A stretch of 64,000 nucleotides of DNA, taken from the NCBI RefSeq assembly GCF_022606355.1, contig NZ_JAHHZQ010000001.1:1302001-1366000 (forward strand). The letters are read 5' to 3'. Positions 44,923 to 53,105 of the stretch are shown piece by piece. Position 1 is the first letter of the stretch. Each line of letters begins with the position of its first letter. The translations under genes were made by a program, and so were the position numbers. This DNA comes from Leifsonia shinshuensis (GTDB lineage: Bacteria; Actinomycetota; Actinomycetes; Actinomycetales; Microbacteriaceae). The notes below the pieces were generated by a model. That model was not told where the DNA came from. It made no database searches and saw only the letters and a program-made list of their open reading frames with translations.

Positions 44923-46440
44923 ATGACCATGATCGCCGGCCCCATCGCCTCCACCACCTCCGGGGAGGTCGCCGGCGGGGACGACGGCCGGGTGACCGTC
45001 TGGAAGGGCATCCGCTACGGCGAGCCGCCGACCGGTGCGGCGCGCTGGGCGGCGCCCCGTGCTGCGCGCGAGTGGGAGGGCACGGCAGGCGCGACCTCGT
45101 TCGGCGCGGCGGCACCGCAGCCCGTCAACAGGGTGATGCCGCTCGGCGACGGCGTCCGGACGGACGAGGACTGCCTCTTCCTCAATGTCTGGCGTCGCTC
45201 CGACGCGGCCGAGGACCGCCCGGTGATGGTGTGGCTGCACGGCGGCGCCTACACCTTCGGCGCCGCGAGCCAGGCCGTCTACGACGGGACGTCGCTCGTC
45301 ACAGCAGGCGACGTCGTGCTGGTCACGATCAACTACCGGCTGGGCGCGCTCGGGTTCCTCGACCTTCGTTCAGTCGACGGCGGGGAGGACGCCGAACCCA
45401 ATCCCGCGCTGCGCGACGTGCTGCTCGCCCTGCGCTGGGTGCAGGACAACATCCGCGCGTTCGGCGGCGACCCCGACCGGGTGACCCTCTTCGGCGAGTC
45501 CGCTGGCGGCGGCCTCGTCACTGCGCTGCTGGCGACGCCCAGCGCGGCCGGACTCTTCCACCGGGCGATCGCCGAGAGCTCGCCGGCGAGCTCCATGTAC
45601 GGCGGCACGCGCGCCGCCACCGTCGCCGCCCGCTTCGCCCGGGAGGTCGGGGCGTCCACCCTCGAGGAGATGCGCGCGCTCCCCGTGGCGGCCATCGTCG
45701 CGGCGGCTTCGCGGGTGTACGACGCGGTGCCGCGCGAGTATCCGGGAACCCTGGCCTTCGCTCCCGTGGTCGACGGCGACCTCCTTCCCGAGCACCCGAT
45801 CACCGTGCTAAGCGAGGGCCGCGGCCTCCCCGTGCCGCTGATCATCGGCACCAACCGCGACGAGGCGACGCTGTTCCGCTACATGAACTCGCCGCTCATG
45901 CCGATCGGCGCCGACGCGATCGCGCAGATGTTCGCCACCATGCGCGAGGAGCAGCCGGAGCTGCCCTCCCCGAGCCGGGAACAGGTCCTCGCCGCCTACG
46001 CGAAGGTCAAGCGCAAGGCGCTCGGCCTGGGGATCGCCCGCGACATCGGCTTCCGGATGCCCACGGTGTGGCTGGCGGCGGGCCACGCCTCGGCCGCGCC
46101 GACCTACCTGTACCGCTTCGACCACTCGACGCCCGTGATGACCCTCTCGGGGATCGGGGCGGCGCACGGCGCCGAACTGGGCTACGTCTGGGGCACGCTC
46201 GACGCGGGCGCCGGCCCGGCCTTCCGCCTAGGCGGCCGCCGCACGGCCGAGCGCATCTCGACGCGGATGCAGCGCAGGTGGACCGAGTTCGCCAACGGAA
46301 GGCCACCTGGAGAGGACTGGCCGGCCTACGACACCCGCTCGCGCTCGTCGCTCGTCATCGCCAAGCACGACCGCATCGTCGCCGACGTCGACGCCTCCCT
46401 CCGCGCCGGCTGGGGCGACACCGTCCTCGCCTTCCGCTGA
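44923..46440 (+). CDS. Type-B carboxylesterase
   Basis: A 505-residue alpha/beta hydrolase of the type-B carboxylesterase family. The oxyanion region is WLHGGAYTFGAAS. The nucleophile Ser193 is in FGESAGGGL, the acid is probably the Glu in GTNRDEATLF, and the His is in GAAHGAELGYVWG. It has no signal peptide, so it acts in the cytoplasm. A GTG at 44905 is a possible longer start. A family 2 palindrome follows 24 bases after the stop. Confidence 0.9.
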   Translation: MTMIAGPIASTTSGEVAGGDDGRVTVWKGIRYGEPPTGAARWAAPRAAREWEGTAGATSFGAAAPQPVNRVMPLGDGVRTDEDCLFLNVWRRSDAAEDRPVMVWLHGGAYTFGAASQAVYDGTSLVTAGDVVLVTINYRLGALGFLDLRSVDGGEDAEPNPALRDVLLALRWVQDNIRAFGGDPDRVTLFGESAGGGLVTALLATPSAAGLFHRAIAESSPASSMYGGTRAATVAARFAREVGASTLEEMRALPVAAIVAAASRVYDAVPREYPGTLAFAPVVDGDLLPEHPITVLSEGRGLPVPLIIGTNRDEATLFRYMNSPLMPIGADAIAQMFATMREEQPELPSPSREQVLAAYAKVKRKALGLGIARDIGFRMPTVWLAAGHASAAPTYLYRFDHSTPVMTLSGIGAAHGAELGYVWGTLDAGAGPAFRLGGRRTAERISTRMQRRWTEFANGRPPGEDWPAYDTRSRSSLVIAKHDRIVADVDASLRAGWGDTVLAFR

Positions 46441-46464
46441 GCCCTGGTCCCGACCGCGTGCGAA

Positions 46465-46527
46465 CGCCGAAGGGCACGCAAACGCCCCCAAAACCCGGTC
46501 TGAGGGGCGTTTGCGTGCCCTTCGGCG
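46465..46527. repeat. Palindromic element, family 2, copy 2 (convergent gene end)
   Basis: Perfect 24-base arms (46465-46488 and 46504-46527) enclose a 15-base loop. It shares GCCGARGGGCACG and the inner CGCCCC with the copy at 5791-5851. It lies between the convergent esterase and VOC genes and should terminate both. Confidence 0.82.
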
Positions 46528-46539
46528 CACCGTCGACCG

Positions 46540-46917
46540 CTACGCCCGCTCGACCACCTCGAAACGGTTGCCGTCGGGGTCGGTCGCCTGGAACATCGCC
46601 GGGACACCGGGCCAGCGCAGCAGCTCCCCCACCGCGACCCCGCGCCGCGTCAGCTCCTCGTGGGTGCGCCCGGCGTCGAGGCTCTCGAACCGGATGCCCG
46701 TCTCGACCCCCGCGGGGACGTCGTCGCTCGCGACCACGAGCGAGACCGAGACCGCCGATCCGGAGGGCGCCAGCATGATCCAGCGCCCTCCCGTCGGCAG
46801 CGGGGCATCCACCAGGACCGCGAATCCCAGCGCATCGCGGTAGAACGCCAGAGCGGCGTCCTTGTCCGCGACCGGGATGCCGATCGTGTTCACGCCGATG
46901 ATCCCCGTCTCCATCAT
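46540..46917 (-). CDS. VOC-family protein (glyoxalase-like)
   Basis: A 125-residue vicinal-oxygen-chelate protein with two beta-alpha-beta-beta-beta modules: GVNTIGIPVADKDAALAFYRDALGFAVLVD opens the first and TGIRFESLDAGRTHEELTRRGV the second, which ends in ATDPDGNRFEVVE. The His and Glu metal positions are only partly conserved, so it may bind or sequester a small molecule rather than catalyse. It follows the YCII gene by 4 bases on the same strand. Confidence 0.87.
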   Translation of the reverse strand: MMETGIIGVNTIGIPVADKDAALAFYRDALGFAVLVDAPLPTGGRWIMLAPSGSAVSVSLVVASDDVPAGVETGIRFESLDAGRTHEELTRRGVAVGELLRWPGVPAMFQATDPDGNRFEVVERA

Positions 46918-46921
46918 GAGC

Positions 46922-47278
46922 TCAGCCCCTGCCCACCAGCGGCCGCACCTCGATGCCGCCGTGTCCCTGGCGCGCCTCGGCGAGGGAGGCGGCGAGCGCC
47001 ACGACCTCGTCGCGGTCGTCGCCTTCGATCAGATAGAACCCGCCGACGACCTCCTTCGCCTCGGAGAACGGCCCGTCGGTGGACCGCGGCTCACCGTCCG
47101 CCCCCGTGCGCACGGCGGTGCCGCTGGAGGTCGCCTGCAGTTCGCCTGCGGCGCGCACCCGGCCGACGGCCTTCTCGTTGAACGCCCGGTGAGCGGCGTC
47201 GATCGCGGCGCGCTCGTCGTCGCTCATCGCGTCCCAGCGGTCCTCGTCGCCGTGGATGAGGATCAGGTACTCGGTCAT
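46922..47278 (-). CDS. YCII-domain protein
   Basis: A 118-residue YCII protein (EYLILIHGDEDRWDAMSDDERAAIDAAHRAFNEKA, STDGPFSEAKEVVGGFYLIEGDDRDEVVALAASL, GGIEVRPL). The DGPF motif is intact. It forms a two-gene unit with the VOC protein. The ATG at 47278 gives the normal family length and has an AAAGGGA-like site; an in-frame ATG at 47314 would add 12 residues with no family match. Confidence 0.85.
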   Translation of the reverse strand: MTEYLILIHGDEDRWDAMSDDERAAIDAAHRAFNEKAVGRVRAAGELQATSSGTAVRTGADGEPRSTDGPFSEAKEVVGGFYLIEGDDRDEVVALAASLAEARQGHGGIEVRPLVGRG

Positions 47279-47354
47279 GTCGTCCCTTTCGTCGGATGTC
47301 CTGAACACCTTCACGTCGAACAGCCGAGGCCGTTTTCGACACCGGCCTCGCGGC

Positions 47355-47360
47355 TATACT
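47355..47360 (+). promoter_or_regulatory. -10 box TATACT upstream of the TPP enzyme gene
   Basis: TATACT is the best -10 match in the 207-base gap (47279-47485). It would give a 5' leader of about 120 bases. The -35 region is weak. Confidence 0.35.
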
Positions 47361-47485
47361 GCTGACGTCCGGCCGTTCATCCGGCCCGGTGCTCGAAAAA
47401 TGGGCACGAAGCCGCGCTTCGCCAGTCAGCGCGCGAGACACATACGGATCATCGCACCTCCGTTCCCGTCTCGAAAGGCACCGTC

Positions 47486-49138
47486 ATGCCCTCCGTCTCC
47501 GCCCACGTCGCCGCCGCTCTCGCCCACCACGTCGACCAGGTCTTCGGCGTCATGGGCAACGGCAACGCCCACTTCCTCGACGCCCTGGAGCGGGACGGGG
47601 CCGTCTCGTACACCGCGATGCGCCACGAGGCCGGCGCCGTCGTCGCCGCGGACGCGTATCACCGCGCCTCCGGGCGGCTGGCCGCGGCGACCGCGACCTA
47701 CGGCGCCGGTTTCACGAACACCCTGACCGCGCTAGCGGAGGCGCGCCAGGCGCACATCCCCCTGGTGCTGGTCGTCGGCGACGAGCCCACCTCCGGGCCG
47801 CGACCGTGGGGCGTCGACCAGATCGCGCTCGCCAGCGCTGTCGGCGCACGCACGTACACCGTGGGCCGCACCGATGCCGCCGCCACGACGGTCATCGCCG
47901 TCGAGCACGCGCTCACCTACCGGGTGCCGACCGTCCTCGCGATCCCTTACGACGTCGCCACCCGGGAGGCCGGCCCCGTGCCGCAGGCGCCCTCGCCCGC
48001 CGCGCCGGCGCCGCTCGCACCTGCCGGACCGTTCGCCGCCGGCGCCATTGCCGACGCCGCCGCAGCCCTGGCCCACGCGGAGCGGCCCTTCCTGCTGGCC
48101 GGCAGAGGCGCCTGGATCTCGGGCGCCGGTGCCGCCCTCGGCCGCCTCGCCGAAGCGTCGGGCGCGCTCACCGCCGGCACGGCGCTGGGTCGCGGCGTGT
48201 TCCCCGACGCGCGCTACGACCTCGGCGTCACCGGTGGCTTCGGCGCGGAGCGTGCGATGGAGGCCGTGCGGACGGCCGACGTCGCCGTGCTGTTCGGCGC
48301 CTCGCTCAACCAGTTCACGATGCGGTTCGGCGACCTGTTCGCGCCCGGCACACGGGTCATCCAGGTGGACGTCGCTCCGGCGGCCACCCACCCGCAGGTC
48401 GGGGCGTACGTGCGCGGTGACGCCCGCCTCGTCGCCGAGGCTCTCGTGCAGGAGCTGCGCGCGCTCGACGCGACGCCGTCCGGCTGGCGCGAGTCCGTCG
48501 ACCTCGGCGCCCTCGTCGCACGGCCCGCCGGGGACGGCCTCGCCGCCGACGGCCGCCTCGACCCGCGTTCGGCCGCCGCCCGCATCGGCGAGCTGCTCCC
48601 CGCCGACCGGGTCGTCGTCTCCGACGGCGGCCACTTCATCGGCTGGGCGAACATGTACTGGCCGGTGGCCTCCCCCGATCGCATGCTCATGGTCGGCACG
48701 GCGTACCAGTCGATCGGTCTCGGTTTCCCGAGCGTCGCGGGCGCCGCACTGGCCCATCCGGAGTCGACGGTGGTGCTCACGACCGGGGACGGCGGGGGCC
48801 TGATGGCGCTGGCCGACCTGGAGTCCGCCGTGCGCGTCGCCGGTGGCCGCGGCCTTGCCGTGGTCTGGAACGATGCGGCCTACGGCGCCGAGGTGAACCT
48901 CTACGGCCTGAAGGGTCTGGCGCAGGGTCCGATGCGCATTCCGGAGGTCGACTTCGCGGCTCTCGGAACCGCCGTCGGGGCCCGGGGCGTGGTGGTGCGC
49001 ACGCTCGCCGACCTGGAGGCTCTCGCCGACTGGGCGGCACGCCCCGCGGACGAGCGGCCGTTCCTCCTGCTCGACCTGCGGATCTCCGGCGCGGTGATCG
49101 CTCCGTACCAGGAGGAGATCATCCGCGTGAACTCGTGA
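47486..49138 (+). CDS. Thiamine diphosphate-dependent enzyme (acetolactate synthase-like)
   Basis: A 550-residue enzyme of the acetolactate synthase/benzoylformate decarboxylase family. The activating Glu is in MRHEAGAVVAADAYHR near residue 50. The central FAD-type domain has a QVDVAPAATHP stretch. The cofactor motif runs from TTGDGGGLMALADLE to VVWNDAAYG. No small regulatory subunit gene is adjacent, so a biosynthetic acetolactate synthase is unlikely; a decarboxylase or ligase of unknown substrate is more probable. The ribosome site is GAAAGG. Confidence 0.85.
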   Translation: MPSVSAHVAAALAHHVDQVFGVMGNGNAHFLDALERDGAVSYTAMRHEAGAVVAADAYHRASGRLAAATATYGAGFTNTLTALAEARQAHIPLVLVVGDEPTSGPRPWGVDQIALASAVGARTYTVGRTDAAATTVIAVEHALTYRVPTVLAIPYDVATREAGPVPQAPSPAAPAPLAPAGPFAAGAIADAAAALAHAERPFLLAGRGAWISGAGAALGRLAEASGALTAGTALGRGVFPDARYDLGVTGGFGAERAMEAVRTADVAVLFGASLNQFTMRFGDLFAPGTRVIQVDVAPAATHPQVGAYVRGDARLVAEALVQELRALDATPSGWRESVDLGALVARPAGDGLAADGRLDPRSAAARIGELLPADRVVVSDGGHFIGWANMYWPVASPDRMLMVGTAYQSIGLGFPSVAGAALAHPESTVVLTTGDGGGLMALADLESAVRVAGGRGLAVVWNDAAYGAEVNLYGLKGLAQGPMRIPEVDFAALGTAVGARGVVVRTLADLEALADWAARPADERPFLLLDLRISGAVIAPYQEEIIRVNS

Positions 49139-49157
49139 GGTGACGGAGGCCCACCGC

Positions 49158-49163
49158 TACGCT
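49158..49163 (+). promoter_or_regulatory. -10 box TACGCT before the gene at 49173
   Basis: TACGCT is followed by 9 bases and the ATG at 49173, close to leaderless spacing. It is the reason for preferring that start. Confidence 0.33.
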
Positions 49164-49172
49164 TCCCACAGC

Positions 49173-49571
49173 ATGATGTTCGAACCAGACGACGAACTCT
49201 TCCCGGTCCTCCCGCCGACGCGCACCCGCCGCCCTGCAGGGCCGGAAGACCTCGCCGCGACGATCGCGTTCACTGTCATCCTGGTCGCCGTCGGGCTCTT
49301 CCTGTCGTTCCTCGTCGTACTCGAACACATGGGCGTCGCCGCCTGCAGCGCGAGCCTGACGGGATGCGACTACGCGCTCCTGGAAGCGACCACGTGGATC
49401 ACTCCCGCTGCGACCATCGCCGCCCTCGGGTTCGCGATCGTCGCGCTCGCCCGTCGCCCGTGGAGTCGGCGTCGCACCTGGTGGGTTCCGGTGCTCGGGC
49501 TGGCGTTCACCGCGTGCGCCTTCGCGGTCGCCTCCGCCCTGGTCAGGACCGCCCTCGGCACTTCTCCCTGA
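49173..49571 (+). CDS. Hypothetical three-helix membrane protein
   Basis: A 132-residue protein with three predicted helices (about 28-52, 70-92 and 103-126). Two cysteines lie in the first external loop (AACSASLTGCDYA), which could form a disulfide. I recognise no named family. A GTG at 49140 is an alternative start, placing it 1 base after the TPP enzyme stop; the ATG at 49173 is preferred because of a -10 box just upstream. Confidence 0.55.
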   Translation: MMFEPDDELFPVLPPTRTRRPAGPEDLAATIAFTVILVAVGLFLSFLVVLEHMGVAACSASLTGCDYALLEATTWITPAATIAALGFAIVALARRPWSRRRTWWVPVLGLAFTACAFAVASALVRTALGTSP

Positions 49572-49648
49572 CCGATCGCCTCCTCCGGCCGATAGTGACG
49601 ACTGACGTACCTCCCTTCGTTCTTCCGTCGTAGGTCGTGAGGAGTGCC

Positions 49649-51661
49649 ATGCCCGAGTCAGCGCCCCGTTCCGCTCGCCACCGGGAGTCCGGTCGAGGAG
49701 CAGCCGATGCCGTCCTCCTCGCGCTCGGGCGGTTCCGGCGACGGGGAGGTCAGGCCCGACGGCGGCGGCTGGCGGCCACGGCCGCGCTCGCCACCGCCGC
49801 TCTGATCGGTTCGGGAGCTGTCGTGGCCTCCGGCGCCCTCGCCGCGGCGACTCCGCGCGTCGACGTCACCTGGACGACCGCGAACTCGTGGACGACGGGC
49901 TTCCAGTCGGCGGTCACGGTCACGAACGGCGCGGGCACCGGCACCACGCTGAAGCCCTGGCAGGTGCGCTTCGCCTTCCCGCACACGCTCGTCAGCATCT
50001 GGTCGGCGGTGTCCGTCGCCTCGCCCGACGGAACGCTCACCGTAGGCGGGCCGTCATGGGCGACGACCCTCGCTCCGGGAGGGTCTGCTCAGTTCGGGCT
50101 CACGGCCACCCGCGCCGGATCCGCCGCGATCGTTCCCACCTCGTGCACGATCGTCGGGCTGCCGGCCGGGACGGTCCTGCCGTGCGCCGTGAACGGCGGG
50201 GCCGCCGGCCCGAGGCCGACCCCCACCGCGACGCCGACGCTCCCTCCGGCGCCCACACCCACATCGACGCCCTCTCCCACGCCTACCCCTACCCCTACCC
50301 CTACCCCTACCCCTACCCCTACCCCGACCCCGGTCTCGGGCCTCGTCGTCACCTGGACCGTCACCTCGGAGTGGACCGCCGGCTTCCAGTCGTCCGTCGC
50401 CGTCATCAACACCTCCGCCGGCACCCTCAGCCCGTGGCAGCTCGCGTTCACGACCGCCGATGGCGTGGTCAGCCTGTGGGACGGCACGGCCGCCCCCACG
50501 AGCGACGGCTTCAGCGTGACCGCCCCCGCGTACGCCCGGACGCTCCCGCCCGGCGCCACGGCGACCTTCGGGCTCACGTCGACGAAGGCGGCGGGGGCGC
50601 CCCTCGTACCGACCTCCTGCCGGGTCGTCGGCGCCGACCTGCCCTGCTCGATCAACGGCGGCGCGGCGACGACACCCACGCCGACACCGACGCCCACTCC
50701 GACCCCTACGCCCACCCCGACGCCCACCCCGTCCCCTGGCACCACCGGTCTCCTGGTCGCGCCCTACGTCGACCTGGGCCTGTGGCCGACCGCCGACCTG
50801 TCGTCGTTCGCGGCCTCCGCCGGGGTGCGCGCGGTCACCGCGGCGTTCATCGTCGCCGACCGCACCAGCGCGTGCTCCCCGACCTGGGCGGGCCACACCG
50901 CGTACACCATCGGCGGCAGCCAGGATTTCCAGGCGAACGTCCAGGCGTTCCAGGCGCAGGGAGGCCGCGTGATCGCGTCGTTCGGCGGAGCGGTCAACGA
51001 CGAGCTCGCCCGCGTGTGCACGGATCCGGCCGCGCTGCTCTCCGCGTACAGCTCGGTCGTGACCCGGTTCGGCCTCGACCGCGTCGACTTCGACATCGAG
51101 GGCGCTGACGTCTCCGACTCCGCCTCCGATGTGCGCAGGGCCGCGGCGGTCGCCGCCCTCCAGAAGCAGCGCGCCGCGGCCGGCCACCCGCTCCAGGTCA
51201 CCCTGACCCTGCCCGTCATGCCGTACGGCCTGCTGGCCAGCGGGCTGCGCACGATCTCGGAGTTCACCGCGGCCGGCGTCCAGCTCTCGGCGGTGAACCT
51301 GATGACCATGGACTACGGCACAGGCGTCACGAACATGGGCACCGCCGCGATCTCCGCGGCCACCGCGGCCGCAGGTCAGCTGAAGAGCGTCGCGGCCTAC
51401 GGCTCGTGGACCGACGCTCAGCGTCTCGCGCTGATCGCCGTCACGCCGATGGTCGGCCTGAACGACACCGGGGAGGTCTTCACCGTGGCCGACGCGACGA
51501 CGGTCGGCCGGTACGCCACGGTCAACGGCCTCGCGGGCCTCTCCTGGTGGGAGCTGACCCGTGACCAGCCGTGCGCCCAGGGCGTCCCCGCCTACATGTG
51601 CTCCGGCACCGCCCAGCCGCGCTGGACTTACTCCCGCGCATTCGTCGCCGCCGTCGGCTGA
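49649..51661 (+). CDS. GH18 chitinase with two CBM2-like modules
   Basis: A 670-residue secreted enzyme. After an Arg-rich start and signal peptide (LAATAALATAALIGSGAVVASGALA) come two carbohydrate-binding modules of CBM2 type (VDVTWTTANSWTTGFQSAVTV and VVTWTVTSEWTAGFQSSVAV). Each is followed by a Pro/Thr linker. The C-terminal GH18 catalytic domain has DRVDFDIEG with the acid Glu484, and MTMDYG. It should bind and hydrolyse chitin or related polysaccharide outside the cell. The ATG at 49649 has a GTGAGGAG site. The linker DNA contains seven perfect CTACCC hexamers. Confidence 0.9.
   Translation: MPESAPRSARHRESGRGAADAVLLALGRFRRRGGQARRRRLAATAALATAALIGSGAVVASGALAAATPRVDVTWTTANSWTTGFQSAVTVTNGAGTGTTLKPWQVRFAFPHTLVSIWSAVSVASPDGTLTVGGPSWATTLAPGGSAQFGLTATRAGSAAIVPTSCTIVGLPAGTVLPCAVNGGAAGPRPTPTATPTLPPAPTPTSTPSPTPTPTPTPTPTPTPTPTPVSGLVVTWTVTSEWTAGFQSSVAVINTSAGTLSPWQLAFTTADGVVSLWDGTAAPTSDGFSVTAPAYARTLPPGATATFGLTSTKAAGAPLVPTSCRVVGADLPCSINGGAATTPTPTPTPTPTPTPTPTPTPSPGTTGLLVAPYVDLGLWPTADLSSFAASAGVRAVTAAFIVADRTSACSPTWAGHTAYTIGGSQDFQANVQAFQAQGGRVIASFGGAVNDELARVCTDPAALLSAYSSVVTRFGLDRVDFDIEGADVSDSASDVRRAAAVAALQKQRAAAGHPLQVTLTLPVMPYGLLASGLRTISEFTAAGVQLSAVNLMTMDYGTGVTNMGTAAISAATAAAGQLKSVAAYGSWTDAQRLALIAVTPMVGLNDTGEVFTVADATTVGRYATVNGLAGLSWWELTRDQPCAQGVPAYMCSGTAQPRWTYSRAFVAAVG
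50283..50324 (+). repeat. Hexanucleotide tandem repeat (CTACCC)7 in the chitinase linker
   Basis: Seven exact copies of CTACCC encode the Pro-Thr repeat of the first linker. Two codons per unit keep the frame, so copy-number slippage would change linker length without breaking the protein. Confidence 0.85.
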
Positions 51662-51690
51662 GGCGGGAGCCGAGGCGAGAGCCGAGGCGG
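51660..51690. repeat. Tandem repeat over the chitinase stop codon
   Basis: About two and a half 12-base units like GAGGCGGGAGCC begin inside the TGA stop. The remaining gap to the tRNA gene (51691-51755) holds nothing else I can name. Confidence 0.4.
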
Positions 51691-51755
51691 CGGATGATCC
51701 GCGGCTTCGTAGCTCTCCGAGCGAATTCGCGCCGTCCCGAGGCGTGGGAACCGGA

Positions 51756-51827
51756 GCCGACTGCGGGGTTCGAACCCGCGACCGCTCGCTTACAAGGCGA
51801 GTGCTCTACCAGCTGAGCTAAGTCGGC
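51756..51827 (-). tRNA. tRNA-Thr (anticodon TGT)
   Basis: A 72-base cloverleaf on the minus strand. The acceptor stem is GCCGACT/AGTCGGC, the D-arm GCTC/GAGC, the anticodon stem CTCGC/GCGAG with loop CTTGTAA (anticodon TGT, reading ACA), and the T-arm GCGGG TTCGAAC CCCGC. The bases after the acceptor stem are TCCG, so CCA is not encoded and must be added. Confidence 0.95.
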
Positions 51828-51868
51828 GACGACGGGAGCCCGTCGCGAACCATCCTAGGGGACGGCGG

Positions 51869-52777
51869 TCAGCTGCCCGCGCTCGGCGAGGGGGTCGGAG
51901 TGGACGTCGACGAGTACTCGTCGCCCTGCGCTTGCAGCACGAACGCCTTGAAGTCGTCCGCGTTGGTGAGTGAGCCGGTGTAGGGCTTGCCGTTCACCAG
52001 AACGAGCAGCGCGTTCGTCATCTTCTTGACGTCTGAGTTCGGGATGGGACCGCTCAGAGCCCGGTCGCTCGCCGTGCCGACCCAGGTCTTGAAGCGACCG
52101 TCGTCGATGCACGGGTTCACGTCCGACACGGAGGCGCCGGCGGACGCGGCGCGCTTCTTGAGCTCTTGGTCGGTGAGCCCGGGGCCGCCCTCGGCCGGCT
52201 GGTCCGTGAACAGCGCCTCGTTGAACGCCCAGAAGGCCGCCGGCGAGTAGTTGGCGACGCACGCCGCCGCGTTCGCCGCCCGCAGCGAATAGCGGGTGCC
52301 CGCCGAGTGGCTGGTGTAGATGGCGACGGGATGCATCTCCACCGTGACCGCGCCGTTCTTCACGAGCGGCTCCAGCTGCTTGAGGTTCGTGCGCTGGAAC
52401 TGACCGCACAGCTTGCACAGGTAGTCCGCGTAGATGCGGATGTCGACCGTGCTGCCCGACGGATCGGCCGGGCTCGCGATGGGCTTCGCGTCGGCGGCGA
52501 GCGCCGGGGTCGCCTTGACCTTGAGGCCGGACCCGACGACGACGCCGTCGCTGGCCATGTTCTTCGGTCCTGGCACGGTCGGGCGGATGGCGCCCATGAT
52601 CACCACGGCGACGATGGCCGCGATGGCGAGGACTCCGATCACGATGCCGCCGGACAGGAGGGTCTTGTTCCTGCGGTCCTTGCGCTGCTGGCTCGTGCGG
52701 AGCTGTCGGGCTTTCTCCCTGGCAGCCGCGCGGACGTCGCCGCTGCGGCTCTCGTCGGGGTCGGTCATGGAACTCAT
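51869..52777 (-). CDS. DsbA-like membrane-anchored thioredoxin-fold protein
   Basis: A 302-residue protein with a basic cytoplasmic N-terminus (KARQLRTSQQRKDRRNK), one transmembrane helix (about 40-64), and an extracellular DsbA-type domain. The redox motif is C121-K-L-C124 in YADYLCKLCGQF. Two more cysteines (ACVANY, NPCIDD) could form a disulfide. It probably forms or reshuffles disulfides in exported proteins. The start is ATG at 52777, or the ATG three codons later. Confidence 0.88.
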   Translation of the reverse strand: MSSMTDPDESRSGDVRAAAREKARQLRTSQQRKDRRNKTLLSGGIVIGVLAIAAIVAVVIMGAIRPTVPGPKNMASDGVVVGSGLKVKATPALAADAKPIASPADPSGSTVDIRIYADYLCKLCGQFQRTNLKQLEPLVKNGAVTVEMHPVAIYTSHSAGTRYSLRAANAAACVANYSPAAFWAFNEALFTDQPAEGGPGLTDQELKKRAASAGASVSDVNPCIDDGRFKTWVGTASDRALSGPIPNSDVKKMTNALLVLVNGKPYTGSLTNADDFKAFVLQAQGDEYSSTSTPTPSPSAGS

Positions 52778-53105
52778 ATCTTGGCGAATCGGCTCTCGGG
52801 GTAGGCGGCGCTGTGCGCGGGGGAACGCATCAGCGGGGACGTGCGTGAGCTAGACGCAACCGGACGATCGTATTCCGGCAGTCTGGGAATAGACCAGACA
52901 TACGCCGTCCGAGTTCCGAACACCACCTCCACGCTGCCCCCCGAGCGCGGGCCAGCGGCCTCCGACGGCGCGTGGTCCAACGCGCCCGTGGGATGCCTTA
53001 CTATGGGGGTCGTGGCATCGACGCCCCTGGACGTCGACGCCACGTCTATTCCATTCACAACGGATCGTCCGGCACGTACCTGCCGGTGAAGGAGACAAAA
53101 GAAAA
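52778..53105. promoter_or_regulatory. Divergent intergenic region between dsbA-like gene and ABC ATPase
   Basis: This 328-base region has no credible gene. It holds two overlapping inverted repeats at 52871-52899 (TATTCC/GGAATA with a 9-base spacer, GTCTGG/CCAGAC with a 7-base spacer), which could bind a regulator. A TACTAT -10-like box lies at 52999-53004 for the ATPase gene. The ATPase ribosome site is GAAGGAGA. Confidence 0.5.

Noticed and set aside
50283-50324. CTACCC repeat as a telomere-like or CRISPR-like array
   Set aside because: It lies in frame inside the Pro/Thr linker of the chitinase, has no spacers, and is too short; it is a coding microsatellite.
51571-51821. Plus-strand frames after the chitinase gene
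   Set aside because: They run through the tRNA-Thr gene on the other strand and carry no domain.
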